Positions 8,677 to 18,473 of a stretch of DNA of 64,000 nt are shown in pieces. A program made the position numbers and the translations under genes. Positions within the stretch are counted from its first letter, which is position 1; each line of letters begins with the position of its first letter. Below the pieces are notes generated by a model. The model worked only from the letters and a program-made list of their open reading frames with translations. It did no database searches and had not been told where the DNA came from. The stretch lies in contig NZ_WXUB01000001.1 of assembly GCF_011799805.1 (NCBI RefSeq), forward strand, positions 992,001 to 1,056,000, read 5' to 3'. Origin of the DNA: Maribellus sediminis. GTDB taxonomy: Bacteria > Bacteroidota > Bacteroidia > Bacteroidales > Prolixibacteraceae.

Positions 8677-8733
8677 TCACGATTCCTGTAAAAAGTTGCA
8701 ACGCCACCACCAAATATTGTTTTGTAATTTCAT
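8677..8733 (-). CDS. trp leader peptide 2 (18 aa, three consecutive Trp)
   Basis: The short frame reads MKLQNNIWWWRCNFLQES and stops at TGA. Its three adjacent TGG codons (8712-8704) make it sensitive to charged tRNA-Trp, as in classical attenuation. The three Trp codons lie 56 bases before the attenuator stem and about 20 bases before the complementary antiterminator segment. That distance lets a stalled ribosome leave the segment free. It lies on the same strand as trpE, 92 bases upstream of it. Three Trp codons in a row among 18 would be very unlikely by chance. Confidence 0.88.
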   Translation of the reverse strand: MKLQNNIWWWRCNFLQES

Positions 8734-8748
8734 TCTGCTTTTTTTCAT

Positions 8749-8776
8749 AAAAAAACCCGCTCTTAACAGGAGCAGG
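8749..8776 (-). terminator. trp attenuator 1: intrinsic terminator after leader peptide 1
   Basis: The stem CCTGCTC/GAGCGGG (8776-8770 with 8762-8756, loop of 7, one G-U pair) is followed on the minus strand by seven T. It lies between the two leader peptides. A candidate antiterminator pairs 8828-8822 with 8767-8773 (7 bp, two G-U pairs). A separate 9-bp helix (8856-8864 with 8808-8816) joins the first Trp codon of leader 1 to a downstream segment, like the 1:2 pairing of classical leaders. Confidence 0.78.
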
Positions 8777-8830
8777 CCTTCGGTTTTTAATATCTTTAAA
8801 AAATACCAATATGGCTCTTTAACTCCTAAC

Positions 8831-8881
8831 TTACGCAAGAAGACCCCACCACGGAAGCCATATTGTATTTATTTTTTTCAT
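8831..8881 (-). CDS. trp leader peptide 1 (16 aa, three Trp)
   Basis: The frame reads MKKINTIWLPWWGLLA and stops at TAA, with Trp at positions 8, 11 and 12. The start lies about 40 bases after the predicted transcription start and the first terminator follows. It has the same logic as leader peptide 2 but an unrelated sequence apart from the Trp run, so it does not look like a recent simple duplication. Confidence 0.85.
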   Translation of the reverse strand: MKKINTIWLPWWGLLA

Positions 8882-8928
8882 TTCTGTACTAAATTTCCTC
8901 TGCAAGAAAAACCATTTTTTTGTAAAAT

Positions 8929-8957
8929 CAAAATATTCGCAGCTTTTTGCTTTCAAA
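8929..8957 (-). promoter_or_regulatory. Predicted trp operon promoter
   Basis: On the minus strand, TTTG (8957-8954), an 18-base spacer and TATTTTG (8935-8929) match the Bacteroidota consensus TTTG-N19-TAnnTTTG closely. It lies between the sprA stop and leader peptide 1. No clear terminator is seen for sprA, so sprA read-through could also enter the trp leader, where the attenuators would stop it. Confidence 0.6.
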
Positions 8958-8986
8958 TCCTTTCTTAGCATAAGGTTATATTAACA

Positions 8987-11900
8987 CTAATTCGAAAGGG
9001 TGAAACGGAAGCTGACCCCGAAATTCGCATTTGTTGTACGGTACGAAGTTGAAATGAACGGATTGTTTAAAATCCGGTCGTAGAATACCCGCATTTCAAA
9101 TTTGTCGCTTAGGCGGTAATCTGCATAGGTTTTAATCGTAAAGTTACCTTGTCCAGCTGTGATTTGCGATACATCATCCAAGGGGCGCAACATGGTTTTG
9201 CTTTTCCGGTACGAAATATCGGCACGGATATTTAAATCATTGGAGTAGGCTTGTTGCGAGTTTTTGGTTTTAATGATCAGGTCCATATGCGTAAAGCGGT
9301 AGCCCATACCAAAGATGAATTCGCTGGTAAGAACCTCGGTAATCTGGTTGTTGGCAAACGACAGGTTGAGGTTACGTGCCCGCTTAATCTCGGCTCTTGT
9401 AGTCAGGTCGCTGTGCCACATGATATCCATGTTGATAAGTGGATTGAAGGCCTCAACAATACTCACAGAGTTAAAATCGTAGGGAGTTTTAAAGTTGTAA
9501 GCCAGGTCTACCAGTTCATCCATGTAATCAGAAAATTCACTTCCATCCAGATAATCCAGATTGGTAACATACGAACCAATGTTATAGGTTGAACGGTAGG
9601 TATGCTGGAAATTCAGCGAACGCATCACTTTATTCAGCCCCGGTATACGCGAAACCATTCCTTCGTAACGGATGCTCCAGTTTGGCCGGATGAATTTCGC
9701 TGAAGGGAAAAGGTCGAGCGAAACCTTATTCGGATCTTTATCCTGATATGCAGCAAGGAAGGCCGGTACCAGTACTTCTACCGAGTTTGGACCATAGCCC
9801 TGAGGATATCCCGGGTAATTTTGATGCTGTACGTTTGGATCGTAATTTCCGCCGGACGCACGTTGAGCTGCCAAACGGTGTGCAATAATCTGACGGTATT
9901 CTTTTAAATTTTCAAAAGCTTCAGAACTAACTACTTCTTCTCTTCCAATTGAGAAGAAAGCTGTTTTCCATGATAATGTGGAAATGCTAAAATTACCCGA
10001 CTCAGTAGGACTGTTTGCTTTAAAAGCGCCGGTTCCGTCGTAATCGTAGAATTCGCTTATGTTTTTAGAGAAATTTCTTTCTCCCGTGATATCAATACGT
10101 AGGTCGGGGAGTGGTTCCCACAATACCCGCAGGTTCAAGCGTTCTGTATTTCGGAACATGAACGGTTGATTTAATGTTGAGTCGATGGTTAACCAACCAT
10201 TGTCAGCGGCTTTACGGGCAAAATCGCGATCCTGCCACCCAAACATAAATGGTAAGCCCGGAGCAAAATTTGACTGTACATTTGGTAGCGACCAATCAGG
10301 ATCGCCTGAATAATTACCTGCACCAAATAACGATGGTTCCGGGAGATAACCCGGCAATACCGTACTTCCGTTTTTGGAATACATTATCGATGCTGTGCGC
10401 ACACCAATCACCATTCGGGTGGTGAGGTCGAGTACATCCTTCAGGAAGGGTTGATCTCCCCGTTTACCGCTAACTGTCAACATCGCCTGGTTGGCGTCTT
10501 CGTTTGGCGTAAATTCAATGGTGTTTGCGTCAACAATCGTCAGTTTTCCCGGAATTGCTTTTCCTTCCACTCCGGTTACCAGCACCTTAACTTTTTTGGT
10601 ATTTAGCTTATGCTGTACTTTTTGAGGAGCACCGGCTATAAATTTCAAATTTGTACTAAAGGTTTCTTCCGATTTTCGTTCCAAGGGTTGATTATCCTGT
10701 TGGTTGCTTCTACTTGAATTCCTGTTCAGGCTTCCACGTCCGCGTCCTGTTCTCCGGAATTTTTGGTTCACCTCACGGAAATACGGAACCTGGTTGAATA
10801 AGGTCTGAAAATTGGCATTTCCGGTTAACGACATGTTACGCGAGTTGCTGATCACGTTACCGATATTTATGTCTTCTTCGGTCAGTGGCCCGGCCACCCA
10901 ATCGTAAGTTCCTGAATACCGAACGTTGGCACTCATAAAACTCAGCGCTTTGATAGACCGAAGAGGTACCTGGTAATTCAGGTTAAAAGTGTGACCGTAA
11001 ATGGTTGGCCTCCCCAGGTGCATCAGATTGGTCAATATCGAATCGCGTTTCCATTCGTAATCATCGTCTCGTCGGTTAATCCGGCCTTCGGGTTCGTCGA
11101 TTCGTGAAGTGGCACGCGACGAGAAGTCGAATTTAAGCGAACGGGTCATGTCGTAACGAATATCGAGGTAACGGTTCCACAGGAAATCTTTTTCAAAATT
11201 GGTCGGCAATATCAGGTTCGGATTGGTAATGTTACGCGTCTGTACTTCGTGGTACCTTCTGAACAAATCGGTTCGATACGAAATCTGTGTTGGCAGCGGA
11301 TAAAAGTTAAAATCACCGATTAGTTTTAACGGGCCTTTCTGTAACACAGAAACTTTTTTGAAAGGCTCAATCAGTTTTGAACGGCTGCTGTAATTGTAAG
11401 AGAACATTGCACGATGCGTTTTATCCACATTGTATTCAGTAGTCACATTTCGTTTCGAAATCTCGTTGTAGGCGTAGGTCACCGCGAAATTTTGAGGATC
11501 CCACAAATGCGTTTTTTCTTTCTGACGCTGAGGTTCAACTTTCACGTTGGTAAAGTTGATGCTCTTGCGCTCAACCACATCCTGGGTTATATTTTTTAAT
11601 GAATCTTTTTCATGTTTGGTCTCCAGGTGGGCCAGCGATTTGTCCATTTCGATATCCGGCTCAAGCGGATTGTATTTTGGTTTTACCGTACTTTTCGAAT
11701 AACCATAGTACATTGGAATGCGAACGCCGGCTTTTTCGGGGAAAAAGCGTCCCCAGTCGATTGATGTTGAAACATCCATTTCGTCGAGGTCTTCCAGTTG
11801 GCGGCTGTTTATGTTTTGATCGATGCTTCCAAAACCCGAAGTGCGTTTTCGTCCGGCCACAGTAATGCTACCCAAATCGGCAAGTCGTGCTGAAACACGT

Positions 11901-14900
11901 CCGTTTGCGGCCCAGCCACCTTCTTCATCAAAATCGGTAAGGCGTAATTCGTTGGCCCACACTTCCACCGATTTCGGACCGGTATTTACCTGTCCGCGGC
12001 GGTTGCGAACACCCATCATAAATACCTCAACGTTGCCGAGGTTCGGACTACCCTTAATTTTCACCCGGTTCTTTCCACTGTTCCGGTCAGGGTCCGATTT
12101 TTCATAAATATCGTTAATCCGTATTGTTGAGCCGCCTTCGCGGATGGCGTCATTTCTATCGAGTTTCAGGTTGGTAAACAGGTCGAGCGGAAGATCAATC
12201 AGGTTTTCTTCCGGCCAGACGATCATTCGGTCTGATTCACTGTCGTTGATATAATTACCTTCAGGTGTAAGTTTTAACGGAATTTCGTATTCGTAATAGT
12301 TATTGTTGTAATCCGATCCCATCCTGATAAAGAATGACAATTCATCATCTCTCAGGGGTGAGCCTTCAATCTCTTCGGCATGAACAAACATTTTCAGTTT
12401 TTTGTACCTGCGGAAGTCCATGTACAACGACTTGTATGTTGCTTTGGCATCTCCCTGTTCCAGGTCAGTCGCTTTTAATACGATAGACTGTTCGTTCAAC
12501 TGGCGTAACTGTGGATTGGCGGGGTCAATAACCCTTGATATTCCGGGAGGAAGGATGTAGTTCACCGGCTCGCGGCTACCGTTTTCTTCGATACTTACGG
12601 CTGATATCTCGAAATTAGCATTCGCTGAAGGAGCCGAAATGTCGTCGGAAAGATCGCCTGAGTAACGGCGCCAGTCGGCTCGAACAAGATCAAGTGTTGC
12701 AAAACGCATAACTGTTGAGTCCTGGAAACCGCGCATGAACATCCTCATAAAACGGATCGATTTGAAATCGCTGATGTTACCGATCACCTGATCAGGATTT
12801 GTAACCGGTATTTTAAACTGATACCAGTTCACTTCTCCAACGGTTCCGTTTTTAAGTTCAACCTTACTGTGTTTAATATCGGTAATGTAGTTTTGCCCCA
12901 ACACCATGTCCTCGCGACGAACACTAATATGATACTGGAAATAACGTTCGTATTCGTTTAGGGTGTTGTCGCCGTTAATGTCCTCAATATCCGGAATGGT
13001 AGTAGCCGAAGTAGGGTAGCTTTCCGGCGACATTTCTGCTGTTGGTGAGTTGCCTTCGGGACCGTTGTATTTTTTGTAACGTTGCAGGATTCCTACCTGA
13101 TCCCGGTCGTAGTCAGAGCCCCGGTAATAATGGAAGTTATCTGTTGAAGGGTCATTCAGTGCATTCTGATACGCATCGTCGTTCACTCTCAAACGCAGTT
13201 CTTCGAGGTATTGCTCAAAAAGCGATTTCTCGTCGTTATCATTTAATCCGTCGAAACCAATGTCCTGGTATTGTCTCGAAGTCAGGTTGTTATCAAATGC
13301 ATTTACCAGCGACTGCTGTGTTGATACACGTCCCCAGATGGTTGTATCAACATTGGTGACTTCCGCAGTTGTCGGCAATCCGTTTTCAAATGCTTTTCGC
13401 GAATCTTTTAATATATCTTCCGAGATTTCTCCAAGGTTAAAATACAGGTCACCACCTTCATGGGTTTGAAGTGTATCGTTCACAAAAGGGTCCATCACCC
13501 AGAATTCGATGTATTCGATGTTGGCGTTTTCAAAATCGCTGGTTTGAATCTCGCGCATGATACCGCCCCATCGGGTTTCTGGTGCTCTCAGTTTTCCATC
13601 CGACTCAACACCGGCAGAAAAGTTGCTGTTTCCCGCATCGTAGTTATACGGTCCACGTTCCTCAGGGTAAAAGGCGAGGTCGAAGGTTTGAATGTTGGTT
13701 GGTTCACCGGTTGTGAACTCTTTTTCAGGGAAAAGTTCCTGTTCGAATACCTCACGTACCAGGTGGTTCGACTGCATGCTACGGTCGTTTTTAATGTGAT
13801 CGGGTGTCAGCGAGTTGTTCCTCAAAAATAAAGGATCGATATTGTAAAATGCCAGTTTTGCACGGTTGATACCGTATTCCAGCGTATTGGTCAGGTTGGC
13901 TTCAGGGAACAGGTCGCTCTGGTATTGCGGCGTACTGGCCAGCATCCACGACTGGCGGGCTCGCATGTCGATGGCTGTTTTTGTGGCTTCAAAGTCATCG
14001 ATATATGCCGAGCCATCAATTGCTTTTGCACTTCCCGGTACCAGTTTGGCATATTCTCCTTCAATATTAATCGATGAAGTAGCGTTGGTCGAATAGAAGG
14101 GCAGCGCATCGAGTGCTTTGGTAATTAACATGCTTTCGGTGTTGTAGCGTGCATCGAGCCCGTACATCAGGTTCGAAATGGGATCCTGACCATAATCTAC
14201 TTTCTCTGTAAGCGGACGCTCGTGCATGTACAGCATGGTGGCGCCAACGTTAAAATTATCGGAGAAGGCATAGTTCGCGTAAGTTCCCATCAGGGTTTTG
14301 CGCTGCATGGTAAACAGGTCTTCAGTTTCTGTTGAAACCTGGATCGGAGTACCGGCCTCCAAAAGTGCCTGGTTAATGATCTTAACTCTACCAAGGGTAT
14401 AGTCTACGGTGTAGTCAACGTTTTCAACAAGCACCTGCCCCCCGGCAGTAACTTTAACCGATCCCTGTGCAAGGTTCAGTCCGCCAAGCATGATCTCCGA
14501 ACTCGACGAGCCCTTGTAGCTACCAATAAGTTTGAACTTGTTATGCTCGGCATCCTGTTCGGCCCTAACCTGAGTGGAATCGTAGAGCGACTGGTAAACA
14601 TATTTGTCGACCAGGGCCGGATCGATAATTGAATCGGCCAGATGGCTACCAAACGGTTCAACTACCGGGAATATGATCCGCCCGCTGCTTGGATTCACCG
14701 TGATCCCCGGAACGTAGTCAAAGATTCCGTCTTTTGTTGGGTCGAGCTGCTTGTTGAGCATGTCGAGACGCATCACTTCCAAAAGGATGTGTCCTTCAAT
14801 TCTACTTTCCGGAAGGTAATTGATGTAGGTACCGGTAGAGTCGTTCTGGTACACAATGTTTAACTCAAAATCTTCGCTGGTCAACTGATAAGCATTCAGG

Positions 14901-16456
14901 TTGTAAATGTTTTTCATCATCAGTTTCCAGGTAGGTTTTCCCGGTGAAAGGTTTGTTCCTTTTAATAACTTCAGGAATAAAGTCTGAGGTGCATCAATCC
15001 CACCAGTCGAGAATTCACCAACCTGAAAAGTTTGACCGTTTACGGTGAAGTTGTAAGCAACAGCAAGAACTTCATCCGTGTTTAGCGCTGAATTCAGAGA
15101 GATGTAACCAAGCGTGGTGTTCACATTATATTCCGACGGACTTAGTTTACGGGCACTTTCAATCTTTTCAAAATCGGTACCTCCAACGAAATCCTGTCCG
15201 AATTGGGCCATCACACCGGTAATATTTTCAACCTGACGAACATCGGAATACGTAGTGTTCATTTCGCTGTACAAACCGTTGGCAGCATTGTTCGGATAAA
15301 TATTCTGTGGATAAGGAAGCCCCGGTGTGGACTGAAACTGCGGCACCTGATTATAAATATTAGGATCGTGTTCTGCAAGGTCCTGGAAAGCCAGAATGTT
15401 GCGCGACTCGGTAAAATCGTTGGACTTATTGGTTATCCAAACTTCAATTTTATTAATAGTGACCGGCGAACGCGGAACGGCGGTACTTTTTAACCATTCA
15501 TCGTAATGGTCGCGGAAATACTGTGCCAGGAAAAAGTGTCGGTTCGCATCATAGTTCGAAGCCGAAATATCGAAGGTTGCCACCTGTGCTCCACCTTCGG
15601 TTTCAACGGTTTTCGATTCACCTTTACTTTGCGAGAAAATAGTGGTAACGTTCAGTTTCCCGAACTGCATCTCTGTTTTTACCCCAAAAAGGTTGGATGC
15701 ACCCGAAATCAATGAACCATTCAGCGGAAGCGAAACATTACCGGCCTCAATACGTTTGATGATCTCATCTTCGTCGCCGGTATATTCCAGGTTCATTTTA
15801 TTTTCGTAATCGAAGGTGGCCTCGGTGTTGTAATTCACCCGCATGTTCATTTTTGTTCCGATCTGGCCGGTAACATTCATCTGAATCTTTTCGTCGAAAT
15901 CGAATGTTGGCACCTTACGCAGGCGCTCCGGTATCGACGGGTTGTCGGTTTTATTCACCTGGTAGCCGAAACTTACTTCAACATAACCCTGTGGCTGAAT
16001 ATTGATGGTGTTACCGCCAAAAATGCGGTTAAAGGCTTCACTTCCGATTGTCAGTTGAGGCAGTAAGCCTCCGCGGCGGTCCTGGTCTTCGAGTTGTGTA
16101 CGGCTTTTCCAGTATTCCTGGATCGACCGGTCGAAGTCGTAATCGATATAATCGTCGAGCGACATACTTTGTGGCAGACGATAATTCAGGTTGCCAATTT
16201 TTTCGTAGAACACATATTGTCCGGTTATCGGATCGTACTCTACTTCGTATTTAATGTTACTGGGTTTGTTCAGAAACAGCTTCATGGAGTCCTGTTCAGG
16301 ATATCCAAATGCAGGTTGATCCTTAAAAGGATAGGGTAGGTTGCCGGTTGTGTCCATTACAGGAGCATCCTGTGCCAGCCCCAATTGGGGAATCGCGAGG
16401 GACATTACGGCGAATAAAATGAAGTATATTTTTACTAACCTTCGGTTCAGTTTCAT
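8987..16456 (-). CDS. sprA: Type IX secretion outer membrane translocon SprA (Sov)
   Basis: SprA is the giant outer membrane beta-barrel that forms the exit channel of the type IX secretion system. In gliding species it is also needed for motility. The 2489-residue length fits the family (about 2400-2500). A signal peptide covers residues 1-28 (ending LGLAQ). The rest is rich in alternating beta-strand patterns with N/D/Y-rich turns. It ends in an outer membrane C-terminal strand (GVSFRFTLSN). The neighbourhood sprA-ruvA is recurrent in Bacteroidota. The start is the ATG at 16456, at the head of the signal peptide. A sorting-tail protein that should use this channel is encoded at 58732. Confidence 0.95.
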   Translation of the reverse strand: MKLNRRLVKIYFILFAVMSLAIPQLGLAQDAPVMDTTGNLPYPFKDQPAFGYPEQDSMKLFLNKPSNIKYEVEYDPITGQYVFYEKIGNLNYRLPQSMSLDDYIDYDFDRSIQEYWKSRTQLEDQDRRGGLLPQLTIGSEAFNRIFGGNTINIQPQGYVEVSFGYQVNKTDNPSIPERLRKVPTFDFDEKIQMNVTGQIGTKMNMRVNYNTEATFDYENKMNLEYTGDEDEIIKRIEAGNVSLPLNGSLISGASNLFGVKTEMQFGKLNVTTIFSQSKGESKTVETEGGAQVATFDISASNYDANRHFFLAQYFRDHYDEWLKSTAVPRSPVTINKIEVWITNKSNDFTESRNILAFQDLAEHDPNIYNQVPQFQSTPGLPYPQNIYPNNAANGLYSEMNTTYSDVRQVENITGVMAQFGQDFVGGTDFEKIESARKLSPSEYNVNTTLGYISLNSALNTDEVLAVAYNFTVNGQTFQVGEFSTGGIDAPQTLFLKLLKGTNLSPGKPTWKLMMKNIYNLNAYQLTSEDFELNIVYQNDSTGTYINYLPESRIEGHILLEVMRLDMLNKQLDPTKDGIFDYVPGITVNPSSGRIIFPVVEPFGSHLADSIIDPALVDKYVYQSLYDSTQVRAEQDAEHNKFKLIGSYKGSSSSEIMLGGLNLAQGSVKVTAGGQVLVENVDYTVDYTLGRVKIINQALLEAGTPIQVSTETEDLFTMQRKTLMGTYANYAFSDNFNVGATMLYMHERPLTEKVDYGQDPISNLMYGLDARYNTESMLITKALDALPFYSTNATSSINIEGEYAKLVPGSAKAIDGSAYIDDFEATKTAIDMRARQSWMLASTPQYQSDLFPEANLTNTLEYGINRAKLAFYNIDPLFLRNNSLTPDHIKNDRSMQSNHLVREVFEQELFPEKEFTTGEPTNIQTFDLAFYPEERGPYNYDAGNSNFSAGVESDGKLRAPETRWGGIMREIQTSDFENANIEYIEFWVMDPFVNDTLQTHEGGDLYFNLGEISEDILKDSRKAFENGLPTTAEVTNVDTTIWGRVSTQQSLVNAFDNNLTSRQYQDIGFDGLNDNDEKSLFEQYLEELRLRVNDDAYQNALNDPSTDNFHYYRGSDYDRDQVGILQRYKKYNGPEGNSPTAEMSPESYPTSATTIPDIEDINGDNTLNEYERYFQYHISVRREDMVLGQNYITDIKHSKVELKNGTVGEVNWYQFKIPVTNPDQVIGNISDFKSIRFMRMFMRGFQDSTVMRFATLDLVRADWRRYSGDLSDDISAPSANANFEISAVSIEENGSREPVNYILPPGISRVIDPANPQLRQLNEQSIVLKATDLEQGDAKATYKSLYMDFRRYKKLKMFVHAEEIEGSPLRDDELSFFIRMGSDYNNNYYEYEIPLKLTPEGNYINDSESDRMIVWPEENLIDLPLDLFTNLKLDRNDAIREGGSTIRINDIYEKSDPDRNSGKNRVKIKGSPNLGNVEVFMMGVRNRRGQVNTGPKSVEVWANELRLTDFDEEGGWAANGRVSARLADLGSITVAGRKRTSGFGSIDQNINSRQLEDLDEMDVSTSIDWGRFFPEKAGVRIPMYYGYSKSTVKPKYNPLEPDIEMDKSLAHLETKHEKDSLKNITQDVVERKSINFTNVKVEPQRQKEKTHLWDPQNFAVTYAYNEISKRNVTTEYNVDKTHRAMFSYNYSSRSKLIEPFKKVSVLQKGPLKLIGDFNFYPLPTQISYRTDLFRRYHEVQTRNITNPNLILPTNFEKDFLWNRYLDIRYDMTRSLKFDFSSRATSRIDEPEGRINRRDDDYEWKRDSILTNLMHLGRPTIYGHTFNLNYQVPLRSIKALSFMSANVRYSGTYDWVAGPLTEEDINIGNVISNSRNMSLTGNANFQTLFNQVPYFREVNQKFRRTGRGRGSLNRNSSRSNQQDNQPLERKSEETFSTNLKFIAGAPQKVQHKLNTKKVKVLVTGVEGKAIPGKLTIVDANTIEFTPNEDANQAMLTVSGKRGDQPFLKDVLDLTTRMVIGVRTASIMYSKNGSTVLPGYLPEPSLFGAGNYSGDPDWSLPNVQSNFAPGLPFMFGWQDRDFARKAADNGWLTIDSTLNQPFMFRNTERLNLRVLWEPLPDLRIDITGERNFSKNISEFYDYDGTGAFKANSPTESGNFSISTLSWKTAFFSIGREEVVSSEAFENLKEYRQIIAHRLAAQRASGGNYDPNVQHQNYPGYPQGYGPNSVEVLVPAFLAAYQDKDPNKVSLDLFPSAKFIRPNWSIRYEGMVSRIPGLNKVMRSLNFQHTYRSTYNIGSYVTNLDYLDGSEFSDYMDELVDLAYNFKTPYDFNSVSIVEAFNPLINMDIMWHSDLTTRAEIKRARNLNLSFANNQITEVLTSEFIFGMGYRFTHMDLIIKTKNSQQAYSNDLNIRADISYRKSKTMLRPLDDVSQITAGQGNFTIKTYADYRLSDKFEMRVFYDRILNNPFISTSYRTTNANFGVSFRFTLSN

Positions 16457-16545
16457 ATAAAATCAATTACTACGTAAAAGGCAGTCAATTTTACGGGTAA
16501 TTTCCTTTTCTCTCATCAAGACAGATTTGGTACGGTCTTCCCGGG

Positions 16546-17127
16546 TTACAGCCTTTTTAATGCTTGTTTAATCACACTTTCTACAGTTGAGTCAGGTTGC
16601 TCGCCGAGGATTTTGGAAACTACCTTTTCCGCGTCCTTTTTGGCGAACCCAAGCATGACTAATGCAGATAACGCTTCAATCTGTATAGTATTGTCTGCTA
16701 CAGGCAAAATATGGCCACTTTCGGATAATTTTCCGAGCTTATCTTTTAAATCGATAATGATACGCTGAGCTGTTTTTGCCCCGATGCCTTTTACCGCTTT
16801 CAGAACATTAACATTATCAGTGGCTACAGCCGACCTGATCTCGTCGGGAGATAAGGACGAAAGCATCATAATTGCCGTGCTTGCACCAACACCATTCACC
16901 GAGATCAGGTTCCGGAATAATTCGCGTTCCTTAACATCGGCAAAACCATAAAGCGTGTGGGCGTCTTCACGCACAATCTGGTGCAGAAACAGTCGTGTTT
17001 CCTGCTTGCCACTCAGCTGGCTGTAAGAGTTCAGTGAAATATTGATAAAATAGCCTATTCCGCCGGCTTCAACAATGATGTTTGCCGGGCTGATATCCGC
17101 AATGTTGCCCCGGATATATTCGTACAT
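16546..17127 (-). CDS. ruvA: Holliday junction branch migration protein RuvA
   Basis: RuvA binds four-way DNA junctions and loads the RuvB helicase in recombination repair. The 193-residue protein shows the N-terminal OB-fold (MYEYIRGNIADISP..), helix-hairpin-helix motifs (LISVNGVGASTAIMML and LKAVKGIGAKTAQRII) and the C-terminal three-helix domain that contacts RuvB. It starts 12 bases after pdxA and is probably cotranscribed with it; sprA follows after 89 bases. Confidence 0.97.
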   Translation of the reverse strand: MYEYIRGNIADISPANIIVEAGGIGYFINISLNSYSQLSGKQETRLFLHQIVREDAHTLYGFADVKERELFRNLISVNGVGASTAIMMLSSLSPDEIRSAVATDNVNVLKAVKGIGAKTAQRIIIDLKDKLGKLSESGHILPVADNTIQIEALSALVMLGFAKKDAEKVVSKILGEQPDSTVESVIKQALKRL

Positions 17128-17139
17128 GTGTAATACAGT

Positions 17140-18255
17140 TTATAAGTTGTCTTCTTCCTCGCTTGCTTCAATGTCAACGCTCTCGTCCACCTGGTTCGGA
17201 TTGATCTCGTACTTCTTGAGTGGATTTTGAGTGATCTCGTCGTAGATCATTCTGTTTTTATAAATGTCGATGGCCAGGTAAAGTGCCTGTCTGAACGATT
17301 CGGGCGATGCTTTGTCTTCACCTGCCAGCGCGTAGGCTGTTCCGTGTGCAGGCGATGTGCGGATCACCGGAAGTCCGGCAGTGAAATTTACGCCGCGCTC
17401 AAACGAAGCCAGTTTGAAAGGGATCAGGCCCTGGTCGTGATACATGGCCAGAATAGCATCGAACTTGCGGTAATCTTCCGATCCGAAAAAGCCATCGGCA
17501 GGGTACGGACCAAGTGCGATGATGCCTTCTTTTTTGGCCTGAATAATTGCCGGAAGGATAATTTCCTTTTCTTCATTTCCGATCAGACCGTTATCGCCGG
17601 CATGCGGATTCAAACCAAAAACCGCAATCCGTGGACGGGTGATTGAAAAATCCTGTTGCAGCGATCTGTTAATGATCCTGAGTTTTGAAAGAATAGCTTC
17701 CTTGCTCAGGCTTTGTGCAACCTGTGAAATTGGGATGTGTGTTGTTACAACCCCAACTTTCATGGTTTCGCTTACCATCAACATGAGGTAATCTTTTGTT
17801 TCGAATTTCTCGGCCAGGAATTCGGTATGTCCCGGGAATTTGAAATTCTCACCTTGAATATTGTCTTTGTTGATAGGTGCTGTAATGAGCGCATCGATGT
17901 AGCCTTTTTGCAAATCGGAAGTGGCTTTTTCCAATGCGTTGTACGACGATAAACCGGCTTCTTCGGTTGATTTTCCAAGTTCAACCCTGATTTGCTCATC
18001 CACACAATTAATGATGTTCGCTTTTTTGTGAAAAGCCTCTTTTGTGTTTTTAATGTGGTTGAAACTTACATCGTTTATGTTTAGCGCCTTGCGATGGTAG
18101 GCAGCAACTTTCGGCGAGCCGTAAACAATTGGTGTGCACATCTCAAGGATACGCGGATCCTGAAGTGTTTTTAAAATTACTTCGTAACCAATGCCGTTGA
18201 TGTCGCCATGCGAAATCCCGATTTTTATATTGTCGTGTTGATTATGCTGTTTCAT
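17140..18255 (-). CDS. pdxA: 4-hydroxythreonine-4-phosphate dehydrogenase
   Basis: PdxA oxidises 4-phosphohydroxy-L-threonine in the DXP-dependent pathway to pyridoxal phosphate, the cofactor of TrpB. The 371-residue protein has the N-terminal GISHGDINGIGYEV loop. The three metal-binding His regions are in order: FPGHTEF, LNPHAGDNG and AMYHDQG. RTSPAHGTAYALAGEDKA follows. It is some 40 residues longer than typical PdxA because of an acidic C-terminal tail (DIEASEEEDNL) of unknown role. Confidence 0.95.
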   Translation of the reverse strand: MKQHNQHDNIKIGISHGDINGIGYEVILKTLQDPRILEMCTPIVYGSPKVAAYHRKALNINDVSFNHIKNTKEAFHKKANIINCVDEQIRVELGKSTEEAGLSSYNALEKATSDLQKGYIDALITAPINKDNIQGENFKFPGHTEFLAEKFETKDYLMLMVSETMKVGVVTTHIPISQVAQSLSKEAILSKLRIINRSLQQDFSITRPRIAVFGLNPHAGDNGLIGNEEKEIILPAIIQAKKEGIIALGPYPADGFFGSEDYRKFDAILAMYHDQGLIPFKLASFERGVNFTAGLPVIRTSPAHGTAYALAGEDKASPESFRQALYLAIDIYKNRMIYDEITQNPLKKYEINPNQVDESVDIEASEEEDNL

Positions 18256-18473
18256 CTGTATTGCAATTACACTTTTTATCTGTTAAATCTTGTTTTTTTG
18301 AAACCTGTATTTATCTAAAGAAACACAGTTTAGGCGTTTCCCGGATCATCCCTTATCAGACAGGCGCTGCAAAGTTAATTTTTTAATTGAAAGATTCATA
18401 GCCGGTTTTGTGCTGTCCGGTTCCGGAAGACGCCCTGTTCTTTAAGCGATTAAAATTGCCTTTTCGTATGTTT

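Noticed and set aside
8624-8809. A 61-codon frame on the minus strand through the trp leader
   Set aside because: It spans a terminator and overlaps the Trp-rich leader peptide in another frame; no sensible composition.
9251-16339. Numerous open frames of 60-120 codons on the plus strand opposite sprA
   Set aside because: They are antisense to a continuous 2489-codon gene with clear family features and have no motifs or signals.
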